NCBI GenBank assembly: GCA_041690495.1
Contig: JAWLHE010000004.1
Span: 124,001 to 188,000 of the forward strand
Direction of reading: 5' to 3'
Length of the DNA: 64,000 nucleotides
From: DATAAP01 sp041690495
GTDB lineage: Bacteria > Pseudomonadota > Alphaproteobacteria > CACIAM-22H2
Shown: positions 42,943 to 52,511 of the stretch, piece by piece
Layout: each line of letters begins with the position of its first letter
How positions within the stretch are numbered: position 1 is the stretch's first letter
The notes under the pieces: model-generated
The model's database searches: none
The model's input: only the letters and a program-made list of their open reading frames with translations
What the model was told of the DNA's origin: nothing
Program-made: the position numbers and the translations under genes

Positions 42943-45105
42943 TCACCCCACGCGGATACGGGCGAGGAACTGGTCGACCGAGCCGCGCAGAGTCTCCGCC
43001 TGGCGGGCGAGTGCTTCCGAGGCCTCGAGCACCTGGCTGGCGGCGGAGCCGGTCTGACTGGCGGCCTGGGCGACGCCGGTGATGTTCGACGACACCTCGC
43101 CGGTGCCGCGCGCCGCTTCCTGAACGTTGCGCGCGATCTCCTGCGTCGCCGAACCCTGTTCCTCGACCGCGGCGGCGATCGAGTTGGCGATCTCGTTGAC
43201 GCGGTTGATGGTGGCGCCGATCGCGGCGATCGCCTCGACCGAGCTGCCGGTCGTCGACTGGATCGCATTGATCTGCGCCGTGATCTCCTCGGTCGCCTTG
43301 CCGGTCTGGGTGGCGAGGTTCTTGACCTCGCTCGCCACGACGGCAAAGCCCTTGCCGGCTTCGCCGGCGCGCGCCGCCTCGATCGTCGCGTTGAGTGCCA
43401 GCAGGTTGGTCTGCCCGGCGATGTCGCTGATCAGCTTGACCACGTCGCCGATCTTCTGGGCGGCGTCGGCGAGGCTCCTGACGGTCGAATTGGTGCGCTC
43501 GGCCTCGGTCACCGCCTGGCCGGCGATCCTGGTCGATTCGGCGACCTGGCGCGCGATCTCGGCGATCGAGCTCGACAGCTCCTCGGCGGCTGTGGCGACC
43601 GTGCCGACATTCGCCGTGGTCTGCTCCGAAACGGCCGCGACCGCGGCGGTCTGGCGCGAGGCCTCGTCGGCGGTGGCCGCCATCGCATGGGCGTTGGACT
43701 GAAGCTGCGTCGAGGACGACGACACCGCCTCGACCACGCCGCGCATCTCGGCCTCGAACTCCTCCGCAAGCTTGATGCGCTCGCGGCGGCGCTGCTCGGA
43801 AGCCTCGGCCTGCTCGCGCGCCGCGCGCTCGTTGGCCTCGCGGATCTGGACGGCGTTGTCGCGGAACACGACCAGCGCCTCTGCCATGGTGCCGATCTCG
43901 TCGCCGGTCGCCGCCGGGATCTTCGTCTCCAACTCGCCGCCGGCGATGCGCCGCATCGCCGCTTCGAGGGTCTTGAGCCGGCCGGTGACCTGGCGTCCGA
44001 CATAGAGCCAGCCGATCAGGACGGCGCCGAGCGCGATCAGCAGCGCGATGACGCTGAGCAGGGTCGTGCGATCCGTGACAAGAGTCTGCGAGGCGGCGGC
44101 GGCGCTTTCGACGGCGGCCTGCTGGGCCGCGACCAGCCCGTCCACCGAGGCGGACAGCTGCTCGCTCAGGATGCGCGCCTTCTCAACCGTCTCGTTCGCC
44201 TCCTGTGCGAGTCCGAGCTCGCGCAGCCGCATGTCGAATATGCCGGTCTCCTTGGCCATGGCCGCGTCGAGCGCCTTGATCTGCTCGAGGAGGAACTTGG
44301 CCTGGCGCTCGTCCAGCGCGCCCATCTTCTCCCTGATCGTGTGCATCGGCAGGCCGACGCGCATCGACAGCAGGCCGATCTGCCGCGCGTCGTCGGTGAA
44401 GGTCGCCTCGACGATCGTGCTGATGACGCTGCGCAGCTCGTCCTGGATATTCTTCAGGGGCTCGAAGGCGCTCTGCGCCGCGGTGATCTTCGCGACGACG
44501 TCCTTGTACGTCGTCGCGTCGGCGCTCTCAAGATTGAAGACGGAGGTGTCGAGATCCGATTTCGCGACGTTCAGCAGCAGGGTGAGAAACTTGGCGGTTT
44601 CCGATTCGGCCTTGATGACTGCGTCCATCAGCACCGCCGAACGCTCGCGGATGCCGAGACGCTCGGCGACGTTCTGTTCCAGGCTTCCGAAGCCGGCGCT
44701 CAGCTCCGCGATCGCGGTCTTGACGTTCTCGAACTCGGCGCGATCGACATTCATCGTCTCGATGCGCGCGAGCAGCGCGTCGACCTGGGCGCTCTGCTGG
44801 GCGAGCTGGTCGACGCGGGTCTGGAGCGCTTCGGCGGTGTCGGCCCCGGCCAGCGCCGGCCCGAGGGCGACGATGCGCTCGGTCGTGCGGGCGAGCTGCA
44901 GGGCGGCGGTGATCGGCGGCAAGCGCTCGGTCGTGATCGCGTTGACGGTGCCGCCGAGCTGCGTGAACGAGACCACGGCAAACCCGGACGTGGCGACCGC
45001 GAGGCCGACGATAACGGCGAAGGACAGGAACAACCGGCCGCGAACGCCAATGCCGATCCTGAAAGAGGTGACGAGACCGAATGCCCGGCCGGCCAGTTTC
45101 CGCAT
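42943..45105 (-). CDS. Methyl-accepting chemotaxis protein
   Basis: This 720-residue inner-membrane receptor has a first span near residues 17-40 and a long helical periplasmic sensor of about 300 residues. The second span is around residue 340 (SVIALLIALGAVLIGWLYVG), followed by HAMP. The signalling domain has the hairpin tip GRAGEAGKGFAVVASEVKNLA near its centre (core EAARAGEAGKGFAVVA). The ATG at 45105 follows GGGGG; a TTG four codons earlier is less likely. The ligand is unknown. The nearby Bug receptor could present substrates to it, but this is only position. Confidence 0.94.
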   Translation of the reverse strand: MRKLAGRAFGLVTSFRIGIGVRGRLFLSFAVIVGLAVATSGFAVVSFTQLGGTVNAITTERLPPITAALQLARTTERIVALGPALAGADTAEALQTRVDQLAQQSAQVDALLARIETMNVDRAEFENVKTAIAELSAGFGSLEQNVAERLGIRERSAVLMDAVIKAESETAKFLTLLLNVAKSDLDTSVFNLESADATTYKDVVAKITAAQSAFEPLKNIQDELRSVISTIVEATFTDDARQIGLLSMRVGLPMHTIREKMGALDERQAKFLLEQIKALDAAMAKETGIFDMRLRELGLAQEANETVEKARILSEQLSASVDGLVAAQQAAVESAAAASQTLVTDRTTLLSVIALLIALGAVLIGWLYVGRQVTGRLKTLEAAMRRIAGGELETKIPAATGDEIGTMAEALVVFRDNAVQIREANERAAREQAEASEQRRRERIKLAEEFEAEMRGVVEAVSSSSTQLQSNAHAMAATADEASRQTAAVAAVSEQTTANVGTVATAAEELSSSIAEIARQVAESTRIAGQAVTEAERTNSTVRSLADAAQKIGDVVKLISDIAGQTNLLALNATIEAARAGEAGKGFAVVASEVKNLATQTGKATEEITAQINAIQSTTGSSVEAIAAIGATINRVNEIANSIAAAVEEQGSATQEIARNVQEAARGTGEVSSNITGVAQAASQTGSAASQVLEASEALARQAETLRGSVDQFLARIRVG

Positions 45106-45237
45106 GCTTACCCCCAAAGTCGCGTGTCCGTCCCGGCGCCATTCCGCGTTGCCGCGACGGACTGCCGAAATCGGCGCAATTAGGCCACCTCTTGCTTAAA
45201 CCTGTCTTAAATCCCGGGTTGTAGGCGCAGCCTGCCC

Positions 45238-45281
45238 GAAAAGACGAAGGGCGGGTCCGCGGACCCGCCCTTTTTCTTTTA
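45238..45281 (-). terminator. Strong GC hairpin ending the petABC transcript
   Basis: The perfect palindrome AGGGCGGGTCCG / CGGACCCGCCCT spans 45248-45271. T runs lie on both sides (TTTTTCTTTT on plus, TCGTCTTTT on minus). It lies 34 bases past the petC stop. Confidence 0.75.
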
Positions 45282-45304
45282 AAATCAACGCTTTAATGCG
45301 CCGC

Positions 45305-46087
45305 TCAGTGCACGTCGCTCCAGATCTTGCGCTTGGCGATATAGAGCAGGCCGGTGAGAAGCAGCAGGAACAGCACGACCTTCACGCCGAGCCGCTTGCG
45401 CGCCTCGAGGTTGGGCTCGGCCGCCCAGGTCAGGAAGGTCGCGACATCGCGCGCGAGCTGTTCCTCGGTCGCCTTGGTGCCGTCGGCATAGGTGACCTGG
45501 TCCTCGTTGAGCGGCTTCGCCATGGCGATCTGATGGCCGGGGAAGAACTTGTTGTAGTTCATTCCCTCCATCAGGCTGACGCCTTCCGGCGGGTCGCTAT
45601 AGCCGGTCAGCAGCGCGTAGATGTAGTCGGCGCCGCCGGCGCGCGCCTTCGCCATCAGCGACAGGTCCGGCGGGGCGGCGCCGTTATTGGCGGCGCGCGC
45701 GGCGTTCTCGTTGGGGAACGGCGCTTTGAAGCGGTCCGACGGGCGCGCCGGACGCTCGAACATCTCGCCCTGGTCGTTCGGTCCGTCGGTGACCTCGAAC
45801 TCGGCGGCAATGGCCTTCACCTCGTCCTCGTTATAGCCGAGGCCGCCGGTGCCGCCGATGCCCGGCGCGCCGAGGTCGCGGTAGCGGAGCTGGTTCATCG
45901 AATGGCACGCCGCGCAGACTTCCTTGTAGACTTGGAAGCCTCGCTGCAACGCCGCGCGATCGAAGGTGCCGAACGGACCCTCGAACTCCCACGTCTGATC
46001 GGGGAGCACGATCTCCTCGGCGCCATGCGCCGGTGCGCCCAAGGCGATCCCGGCAGCGGCGAGTGCGGCAAATGCAAGCTTGCGCAT
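45305..46087 (-). CDS. petC: Cytochrome c1 of the bc1 complex
   Basis: This 260-residue haem protein has a signal peptide (RKLAFAALAAAGIALGAPAHG). The haem c site is VCAACHS, the axial Met likely in EGMNYNKFFPGHQIAM, and a C-terminal membrane anchor VVLFLLLLTGLLYIAK ends in a basic tail. It accepts electrons from the Rieske protein and passes them to soluble cytochrome c in the periplasm. The start codon overlaps the petB stop (TGATG), giving tight co-translation. A strong terminator follows. Confidence 0.95.
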   Translation of the reverse strand: MRKLAFAALAAAGIALGAPAHGAEEIVLPDQTWEFEGPFGTFDRAALQRGFQVYKEVCAACHSMNQLRYRDLGAPGIGGTGGLGYNEDEVKAIAAEFEVTDGPNDQGEMFERPARPSDRFKAPFPNENAARAANNGAAPPDLSLMAKARAGGADYIYALLTGYSDPPEGVSLMEGMNYNKFFPGHQIAMAKPLNEDQVTYADGTKATEEQLARDVATFLTWAAEPNLEARKRLGVKVVLFLLLLTGLLYIAKRKIWSDVH

Positions 46088-47361
46088 CAGGCCTTCTCCA
46101 TCGGCTTGGCGCCGGCGGTGGCCATACGGCCGCCGCCCAGCACCGGCTCGCTGATGCTGCGCGGCAGCGGCCGCGGCCGCTCGAACCAGCCGAGCAGCGG
46201 CAGCACGATCAGGAAGTGGGCGAAATACCAGAACGTCGCCAGGCGGCCGATCGTCAGCCACCAGCCTTCCGGCGGATAGGCGCCGGCGAAGCCGAGCACG
46301 ACGCAGTCGATCGCGAACAGCCAGAAGAACCACTTGAAGACCGGACGGAAACGGCCGCTGCGCACCCGGCTGGTGTCGAGCCAGGGCAGCACGAACAGGA
46401 TCAGGATCGACGCGAACATCGCGAGCACGCCGAGCAGCTTGTCGGGAATGGCGCGCAGGATCGCGTAGTACGGCAGGAAATACCATTCCGGAACGATATG
46501 CGCCGGCGTCACCAGTGGATTGGCCGGGATGTAGTTGTCGGGATGGCCCATGTAGTTCGGCGCCCAGAACACGACGCCGGCGAAAACGATCATGAACACG
46601 GCGATGCCGAACATGTCCTTGATCGTGTAGTACGGGTGGAACGGGATCTTGTCCTGCGGGCCGTCGGTCTCGATCCCGATCGGGTTGTTCGAGCCGAAGC
46701 GGTGCAGCGCCCAGATGTGCAGGACGACCACGCCGACGATCAGGAACGGCAGCAGGTAATGCAGCGAGAAGAAGCGGTTGAGCGTCGGGTTATCGACCGC
46801 GAAGCCGCCCCACAGCCAGGTGACGATGTTCTCGCCGACGATCGGGAACGCCGAGAACAGGTTGGTGATGACCGTGGCGCCCCAGAAGCTCATCTGGCCC
46901 CACGGCAGCACGTAGCCCATGAATGCGGTCGCCATCATCAGCAGGAGGATGATGACTCCCAGGCCCCACAGCACCTCGCGCGGTGCCTTGTACGACCCGT
47001 AATAGAGGCCGCGGAAGATGTGGATGTAGACGACGATGAAGAAGAACGACGCGCCGTTCATGTGCACGTAGCGGATCAGCCAGCCGTAATTCACGTCGCG
47101 CATGATGCGCTCGACGGAATTGAAGGCCATGCTGACATGCGGCGTGTAGTGCATCGCCAGCACGATGCCGCTGACGATCATGATCACCAGCACGAGGCCG
47201 GCGAGGGAGCCGAAGTTCCACCAGTAATTCAGGTTCTTCGGGCTCGGATACTCGGTGCCGACAGAATGGTTGAGCAGCGAGAAGATCGGCAGCCGGTACT
47301 CGATCCACTTGACGACGGGATTGTTCATGTATGCCGGCGGCGGCACGACAGGATTGGCCAT
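46087..47361 (-). CDS. petB: Cytochrome b of the bc1 complex
   Basis: This 424-residue protein has about eight spans and paired haem-ligating His residues in helices around LAMHYTPHVSMAF / RYVHMNGASFFFIVVYIHIFRG (partial) and SLHYLLPFLIVGVVVLHIWALH (partial). The Qo-site motif PEWYFLPYYAILR is intact. It carries the quinol oxidation and reduction sites of complex III in the inner membrane. It lies 10 bases after petA and overlaps petC. Confidence 0.95.
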   Translation of the reverse strand: MANPVVPPPAYMNNPVVKWIEYRLPIFSLLNHSVGTEYPSPKNLNYWWNFGSLAGLVLVIMIVSGIVLAMHYTPHVSMAFNSVERIMRDVNYGWLIRYVHMNGASFFFIVVYIHIFRGLYYGSYKAPREVLWGLGVIILLLMMATAFMGYVLPWGQMSFWGATVITNLFSAFPIVGENIVTWLWGGFAVDNPTLNRFFSLHYLLPFLIVGVVVLHIWALHRFGSNNPIGIETDGPQDKIPFHPYYTIKDMFGIAVFMIVFAGVVFWAPNYMGHPDNYIPANPLVTPAHIVPEWYFLPYYAILRAIPDKLLGVLAMFASILILFVLPWLDTSRVRSGRFRPVFKWFFWLFAIDCVVLGFAGAYPPEGWWLTIGRLATFWYFAHFLIVLPLLGWFERPRPLPRSISEPVLGGGRMATAGAKPMEKA

Positions 47362-47371
47362 GGAAGGTGCC

Positions 47372-47929
47372 TCAACCGATGCGGATGGTCGTGTCGGTCA
47401 CGAAGGTGTAGGGCGGAACCGCGAGGTTCTTGGGCGCTGGCCCTTTGCGGATGCGGCCCGAGGTATCGTAGTGCGAGCCGTGGCACGGGCAGAACCAGCC
47501 GCCGAACTCGCCGCGCGCCTCGGTCGGGCCGGTGCCGAGCGGCACGCAGCCGAGATGCGTGCATACGCCGACGAGGATGAGCCATTCCGGCTTCTGCGCG
47601 CGCCGCGCGTCGCTCTCGGGATCGGGCAGTTCGTTCACGTCGACCGCGCGCGCCTGCTCGATCTGGTCCGGCGTGCGGTGATCGACGAATACCGGCTTGC
47701 CGCGCCACATCACCTTGATGCGCTGGCCCGGCTGGACCGGCGACAGGTCGACTTCGATCGAGGCCAGCGCGAGCACGTCGGCCGAAGGGTTCATCGAATG
47801 GATGAACGGCCACAGCGCCGCAGCGGCGCCGAGCGCGCTGAACGCGCCGGCGGCGAGAATCAGAAAATCGCGCCGAGGCTCGTCCGGATGACCGGCGGCG
47901 CCAGGCGCGGAATGGGTCGAAGTCGCCAT
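47372..47929 (-). CDS. petA: Rieske iron-sulfur protein of the bc1 complex
   Basis: This 185-residue protein has a twin-arginine-type uncleaved anchor (EPRRDFLILAAGAFSALG). The 2Fe-2S ligands are in CTHLGCVPLG and CPCHGSHYD. It moves electrons from quinol at cytochrome b to cytochrome c1. The start at 47929 is chosen for GAAGGAAAG upstream; a further Met at 47956 adds nine residues without support. The first gene of petABC. Confidence 0.95.
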   Translation of the reverse strand: MATSTHSAPGAAGHPDEPRRDFLILAAGAFSALGAAAALWPFIHSMNPSADVLALASIEVDLSPVQPGQRIKVMWRGKPVFVDHRTPDQIEQARAVDVNELPDPESDARRAQKPEWLILVGVCTHLGCVPLGTGPTEARGEFGGWFCPCHGSHYDTSGRIRKGPAPKNLAVPPYTFVTDTTIRIG

Positions 47930-48222
47930 CGAAATCTTTCCTTCGTCGTTCTGCACGGCACCCGGCGGGCGACTCGTCGCCGCACCGGCCCTTCGCGCAG
48001 GCGTTGCACGGAGGGGCGCCTCTTATAGACGCATGCGGTCCCAAAAATCAGGTACGCCGCGCGCCGGACGCGACCCGTGCGACAACCTGCCGCAGCCGCG
48101 CGCGCGAGTCCGTGCGTGTGGTCGCCGGACGGGCGTTGGGTATAATGAAAGCAATCAAGCTTGCCAAGCGTTTGCGGCCCATCCGCGTGCCGCGGCGACG
48201 CCCCCGAACCTGCCATCGAACC

Positions 48223-48696
48223 ATGCGCCTCGCCCTGTACCAGCCTGACATCCCGCAGAACACCGGCGCCATGCTGCGCCTCGCCGCCTGCCTTGGCGTG
48301 GGCGTCGATCTGATCGAGCCGTGCGGCTTCGTCTGGTCGGATGCCAAGCTCCGTCGCGCCGGAATGGACTATCTCGGTGGGGTAGCACTGCACCGCCATG
48401 CCTCGTGGAACGCGTTCCGCGGCCGGCGGTCCGGCTCCGGCCGGCTGGTGCTGCTGACCACGCGCGGCAATACCGCGCTGCCCGGTTTCGCCTTCCGGCC
48501 GGACGACGTGCTGATGGTCGGACAAGAGAGCGCCGGCGTCCCGGCGGAGGTGCATGACGCTGCCGCGGCCAGACTCGTCATCCCGATGGCCTCCGGCATG
48601 CGCTCGCTCAATGTCGCGCTCGCCGCAGCGCTCGCGCTGGGCGAGGCGCTGCGCCAGACCGAAGGCTGGCCTTCGGCGCTGCCGCTCGCGTCATGA
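48223..48696 (+). CDS. trmL: tRNA (cytidine(34)-2'-O)-methyltransferase TrmL
   Basis: This 157-residue SPOUT methyltransferase begins RLALYQPDIPQNTGAMLRLA and contains DYLGG, LMVGQESAGVP and LVIPMASGMRSLNVALAAA, whose knot motifs match TrmL/YibK. It methylates the ribose of wobble C34 or U34 in certain tRNA-Leu. The start ATG at 48223 gives the family length; the open frame extends to 48004 over intergenic DNA. A perfect TATAAT at 48141-48146 is a candidate -10. The stop overlaps hemF by ATGA. Confidence 0.93.
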   Translation: MRLALYQPDIPQNTGAMLRLAACLGVGVDLIEPCGFVWSDAKLRRAGMDYLGGVALHRHASWNAFRGRRSGSGRLVLLTTRGNTALPGFAFRPDDVLMVGQESAGVPAEVHDAAAARLVIPMASGMRSLNVALAAALALGEALRQTEGWPSALPLAS

Positions 48697-49541
48697 CTTC
48701 GACCGAGGCACAGCGCGCGCAGGCCGCGTCCTGGTTCGAGACTCTGCGCGACCGGATCTGCGCGGCATTCGAGCGCATCGAGGACGACCTCACCGGCACC
48801 CATGCGGTCCTGCCGCCGGGCCGCTTCGTGCGCAAGGCCTGGCAGCGGCCCGGCGGCGGCGGCGGCGTGATGTCGATCATGCACGGACGCGTATTCGAGA
48901 AGGTCGGAGTCAACATCTCGACCGTGCATGGCGAATTCAGTCCCGAGTTCCGCGCGCAGATTCCCGGCACCACCGACGACCCGCGTTTCTGGGCGAGCGG
49001 CATTTCGCTGGTGGCGCATATGCGCTCGCCGCTCGTGCCGGCCGTGCACATGAACACGCGGCACGTGGCGACGACGCGGGCGTGGTTCGGCGGCGGCGCC
49101 GATCTCACGCCGATGTTTCCCGACCCGCACGATACGGCCGATTTCCATGCGGTGCTGAAGCGCGCCTGCGACGCGCACGATCCCGGATACTATCCGCGCT
49201 TCGGGAAGTGGTGCGACGAGTACTTCTTCCTGAAGCATCGCGACGAGCCGCGCGGCGTCGGCGGCATCTTCTACGACAACCTCGACACCGGCGACTGGGA
49301 CCGCGACTTCGCCTTCACCCGCGATGTCGGCCTCGCCTTCCTCGACATCTACCCGCAGCTGGTGCGGCGGCACATGAACCGGGCGTGGACGGCGGAGCAG
49401 CGCGACTTCCAGCTCGTGCGCCGCGGCCGCTATGTCGAGTTCAACCTGCTCTACGACCGCGGCACCAAGTTCGGCCTGATGACCGGCGGCAATGTCGAAG
49501 CGATCCTGATGTCGCTTCCGCCCGAGGCGAAGTGGCCATAG
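48693..49541 (+). CDS. hemF: Oxygen-dependent coproporphyrinogen III oxidase
   Basis: This 282-residue cytosolic enzyme converts coproporphyrinogen III to protoporphyrinogen IX with O2. Conserved stretches are PGGGGGVMSIMHGRVFEKVGVN, VHMNTRH, WFGGGADLTPMFP, and the C-terminal YVEFNLLYDRGTKFGL (first one split). The length is normal. It is translationally coupled to trmL. Use of this form points to aerobic haem synthesis, fitting the nearby petABC. Confidence 0.95.
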   Translation: MTSTEAQRAQAASWFETLRDRICAAFERIEDDLTGTHAVLPPGRFVRKAWQRPGGGGGVMSIMHGRVFEKVGVNISTVHGEFSPEFRAQIPGTTDDPRFWASGISLVAHMRSPLVPAVHMNTRHVATTRAWFGGGADLTPMFPDPHDTADFHAVLKRACDAHDPGYYPRFGKWCDEYFFLKHRDEPRGVGGIFYDNLDTGDWDRDFAFTRDVGLAFLDIYPQLVRRHMNRAWTAEQRDFQLVRRGRYVEFNLLYDRGTKFGLMTGGNVEAILMSLPPEAKWP

Positions 49542-49595
49542 CCTGTTGCGTTGCAGCCGGGGGAGTAGAGTTAAGATTCGCTCTTTTCGTCCCGA

Positions 49596-50234
49596 TCATT
49601 CGAACCACTTGCGCCAGGCGGGCCAGTTCCCGATCAGCTCCGCCATCACGGCATAGCCCGGCGCGGTCGGGTGGATGCCGTCGCCCCCTGCCATCGATTT
49701 CGCGAAGCGCGGATCGGCGGAGAGCGGCGTAAACAGGTCGAGATAGGGCACGCCGAGCTCGTCGCACAGCGCCGCGAGCGCCGACGACGTCGCCGCGATA
49801 CGCGCGTCCTGCACCTCGCGCGGCTGGCCGGGGTTAAGGCTCAGGGTCAGCGATTCGCGCAGCACCGGCGTCGGGCCGATCATCAAGGTCGGCTTCCACG
49901 CTTTCGCTGCCGCAAGAATGCGGCGCGCGGCGGCGATGCTCGGCCCCGGCTCGACGCGCAGCCTGCCATCGGCCTCGCGCGCGGTATCGTTGATGCCGAA
50001 CGAGAAGACCAGGGTGGCCGGATGCATGTCGGGCAGCCGCGCCGCGCATTCAGCGCGCCAGCGCGCCTCGATCATCTCCGACGTGTCGCCGCGAATGCCG
50101 AGATTGTAATGGCTGATGTCGTGGCCGCGCGCGCGTTCGGCGGCGCACAGCCGCCCCGGCCAGCCGAGATATTCGTCGTCGCCCGTGCCGTTGGTGATGC
50201 TGTCGCCGACGAAGCAGATGCGCAACGCGACCAT
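49596..50234 (-). CDS. SGNH/GDSL-type esterase
   Basis: This 212-residue hydrolase shows the four SGNH blocks. The nucleophile Ser is in CFVGDSITNG, Gly in YNLGIRGDTS, Asn in FSFGINDTA, and Asp/His in GGDGIHPTAPGY. No signal peptide is seen, so it is probably cytoplasmic. Substrates of the family range from lysophospholipids to acetylated sugars. It lies seven bases after the Gfo/Idh/MocA gene at the end of a six-gene run. Confidence 0.9.
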   Translation of the reverse strand: MVALRICFVGDSITNGTGDDEYLGWPGRLCAAERARGHDISHYNLGIRGDTSEMIEARWRAECAARLPDMHPATLVFSFGINDTAREADGRLRVEPGPSIAAARRILAAAKAWKPTLMIGPTPVLRESLTLSLNPGQPREVQDARIAATSSALAALCDELGVPYLDLFTPLSADPRFAKSMAGGDGIHPTAPGYAVMAELIGNWPAWRKWFE

Positions 50235-50241
50235 GGTCCGT

Positions 50242-51204
50242 TCACCCTCTCAACAGCATCTCGATCGTGCGCTGCACGTCTAGGGCCTCCCGCAGCGTCG
50301 GCAGGGTGTTCGGGCGCGCTTCGAGGAGGGCAGCAAGCTGGTCGAGCTGCGCGGCGCCGGCATGCACGCGCATCGCGTCGATCGAACTCGATTCGACGGC
50401 GCTCCACGTCCCACCCTCCTCGCGCTCGAGCCCGTGCCAGTCGCGGATGCGCATGGCGCCGCGCGTTCCCGTCACCGTCCACAGATTGTGATCGTCCGCC
50501 TCTCCAGCCACGCGCCCGTCGAGCGTCACGCCGACATCGCCGGCGCTCAGGTCGGCGACAATCGCGCGTTCCGACTCCTCGGCATTCCGGCGCTCGATAT
50601 TGCTCGACAGCACGGCGAGCGGCCCGACGAGCCGCTGCGTGGTGAATATGAAATGCGAGACGACCTCGCGCACGAAGCCGCCCTCGCGCGCGCCGGTGAG
50701 CCAGCTTGCCGCATCGTGCTGCCAGCCGCGCGGCCAGCGCGCAAAGCGGACATGGACGTCGATGTGCCGGATCGGCCCGAGCGAGCCCGCCGCAACCGCC
50801 TCGGCGATCCGCACGAAGGACGGTGCCGTCGCGAGCGAAAAATTCACGCCGGCTTTGCGCCGCTCCGCTTCGGCCCGCGCGACAAGCGCCGCGCCCTGGG
50901 CGTCATCGACGGTCAGCGGCTTTTCGCAGAACGCCGCCTTGCCGCGATCGAACGCGGCATGCGCGTGCGTTGCATGGCTCGCCGGAGGCGAGGCGATGTA
51001 GATGCAGTCGACGTCGTCGCGCGCCACGAGCGCGCGCGAATCGCCTGCGGCGGCGGTCGCAGGATGCGCGGCGCGAAGCCGGTCGAGCGCCGCGCGGTCG
51101 GGGTCCCATGCCGCGGCGAGCGCGAAGCCGGGATGCGCCGCGATGCGGTCCGCCATGCGCCGCCCCATGATGCCGGCGCCGATAAGTCCGATGCGATGAG
51201 CCAT
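50242..51204 (-). CDS. Gfo/Idh/MocA family oxidoreductase
   Basis: This 320-residue NAD(P)-dependent dehydrogenase has the Rossmann start RIGLIGAGIMGRRMADRI and the family EKPLTVD motif (about residue 93). The C-terminal beta-sheet domain includes HIDVHVRFARWPRGW and DWHGLEREE. It probably acts on a sugar or inositol derivative. The frame is open further upstream over the CCA gene; the start at 51204 overlaps the CCA stop (TGATG). Confidence 0.9.
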   Translation of the reverse strand: MAHRIGLIGAGIMGRRMADRIAAHPGFALAAAWDPDRAALDRLRAAHPATAAAGDSRALVARDDVDCIYIASPPASHATHAHAAFDRGKAAFCEKPLTVDDAQGAALVARAEAERRKAGVNFSLATAPSFVRIAEAVAAGSLGPIRHIDVHVRFARWPRGWQHDAASWLTGAREGGFVREVVSHFIFTTQRLVGPLAVLSSNIERRNAEESERAIVADLSAGDVGVTLDGRVAGEADDHNLWTVTGTRGAMRIRDWHGLEREEGGTWSAVESSSIDAMRVHAGAAQLDQLAALLEARPNTLPTLREALDVQRTIEMLLRG

Positions 51205-52493
51205 CAGCCCCCCAGGCTTCGCTCGCTGATTAGCGCCTTGAGCTTGGCCAGGCAATCCTCGCGCGTGGCGCGATAGTCGGCCTCCTCCCACCAGCGCTCG
51301 ACCTCGGCCAGCAGGCGGCCGATCTCGGGACCGGCCGGCACGCCGAGATCGATCGCGTCCTGCCCCTTGACCGGCAGCTCCACCGGCGTCCACGCGTCGG
51401 CGACCGCCAGCAGCGCGCGATAGCGCGTGGCATCGCCCGGTGACTCGGCCCAGCCGAGCAGCGCAAGTTCGCGGAACGATGCCGCCCCCAGCCGCCGCAG
51501 CATACGGCGCGTCGCGGCTTCGTCGAGGTCGGCAGGCACCTGGAGCTCCGGTGCCGCCATGTCGGCGAGCCGGTCGCGCTTCGCGTTGGAAAGCCTGAGC
51601 CGCGTCGCCACGGCGAGCGCTGCAGCCGGATCGCCCGGCAACAGTGCCGCGAGACGACGGACGGCGTCGCGGTCGCCGATGTCGTCTTCGATCAGCACCA
51701 GCATGCGCAGCCGCGTTGAATCGGTCGCCTCGGGCAGAATTTGCTGCAGCACGCCGTGTTCGCGCATCAACTCGACCGCAGTCGCCGGATCGGGCGCCAG
51801 CAGCAGCCGCTTGATCTCGCTCGCCACGCGCTCGCCCGACAGTGTCGGCAAGAGGTTCGCCAGCCGGCTGCAGGCCGCAAGCGCGTCGCGGTCGGGCGTT
51901 CCGTCGCCATACCAAGCGTGGAAACGGAAGAAGCGCAACAGGCGCAGCACATCCTCCCGGATCCGCGCCTCGGGCTCGCCGACAAAGCGGACACGGCCGG
52001 ACCTGAGATCGTCGAGCCCGCCGAACGGATCGTGAAGCGTGCCATCCGGCTCGGCCGAAACGGCATTGATGGTGAAGTCTCGACGCGCCGCATCGGCATT
52101 CCAGTCGGCTGTGAACGCCACCCGGGCGTGACGGCCGAATGTCTCGACATCGCGGCGCAGTGTCGTGATCTCGAAATGCTTCCCGCCCACGACGGCGGTG
52201 ACGGTGCCGTGCTCTATGCCGGTCGGTACGACGCGGATGCCGGCACGCTCGAGCCGCTGCATCACGACTTCGGGCGGATCTGGCGTCGCGATGTCGATGT
52301 CCTTGACCGCGCGACCGACCAGGGCATCGCGCACGCAGCCGCCGACGAAGCGCGCCTGACCGCCCGCGGCGGTCAGCGCGTCGAGTACCGCGCGCGTTTC
52401 CGGGGCCGTCATCCAGGGCTGTGGCTCGAGCCGGTCCGGCAGCTTTCGCAAGGTCGTCACCGATCGTCGCGGGGCGCGATAACGAACCCGCAT
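51204..52493 (-). CDS. cca: CCA tRNA nucleotidyltransferase
   Basis: This 429-residue class II polymerase has the N-terminal catalytic core (about 45-200) with VGGCVRDALVG, the DxD pair in KDIDIATPD and the flexible-loop region TINAVSAEPDG. The neck part FRFHAWYGDGTPD follows, and a helical C-terminus contacts tRNA. It adds or repairs the CCA end of tRNAs. The start could be slightly downstream (GTG 52460). The DUF6111 gene is 18 bases upstream. This grouping is typical of alphaproteobacteria. Confidence 0.92.
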   Translation of the reverse strand: MRVRYRAPRRSVTTLRKLPDRLEPQPWMTAPETRAVLDALTAAGGQARFVGGCVRDALVGRAVKDIDIATPDPPEVVMQRLERAGIRVVPTGIEHGTVTAVVGGKHFEITTLRRDVETFGRHARVAFTADWNADAARRDFTINAVSAEPDGTLHDPFGGLDDLRSGRVRFVGEPEARIREDVLRLLRFFRFHAWYGDGTPDRDALAACSRLANLLPTLSGERVASEIKRLLLAPDPATAVELMREHGVLQQILPEATDSTRLRMLVLIEDDIGDRDAVRRLAALLPGDPAAALAVATRLRLSNAKRDRLADMAAPELQVPADLDEAATRRMLRRLGAASFRELALLGWAESPGDATRYRALLAVADAWTPVELPVKGQDAIDLGVPAGPEIGRLLAEVERWWEEADYRATREDCLAKLKALISERSLGG

Positions 52494-52511
52494 TCTGGCA
52501 CAGTTGTCACG

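Noticed and set aside
42901..45183. 760-codon plus-strand frame across the chemotaxis receptor
   Set aside because: It is antisense to a complete MCP; its repeated Leu/Asp/Gly pattern reflects the coiled-coil codons.
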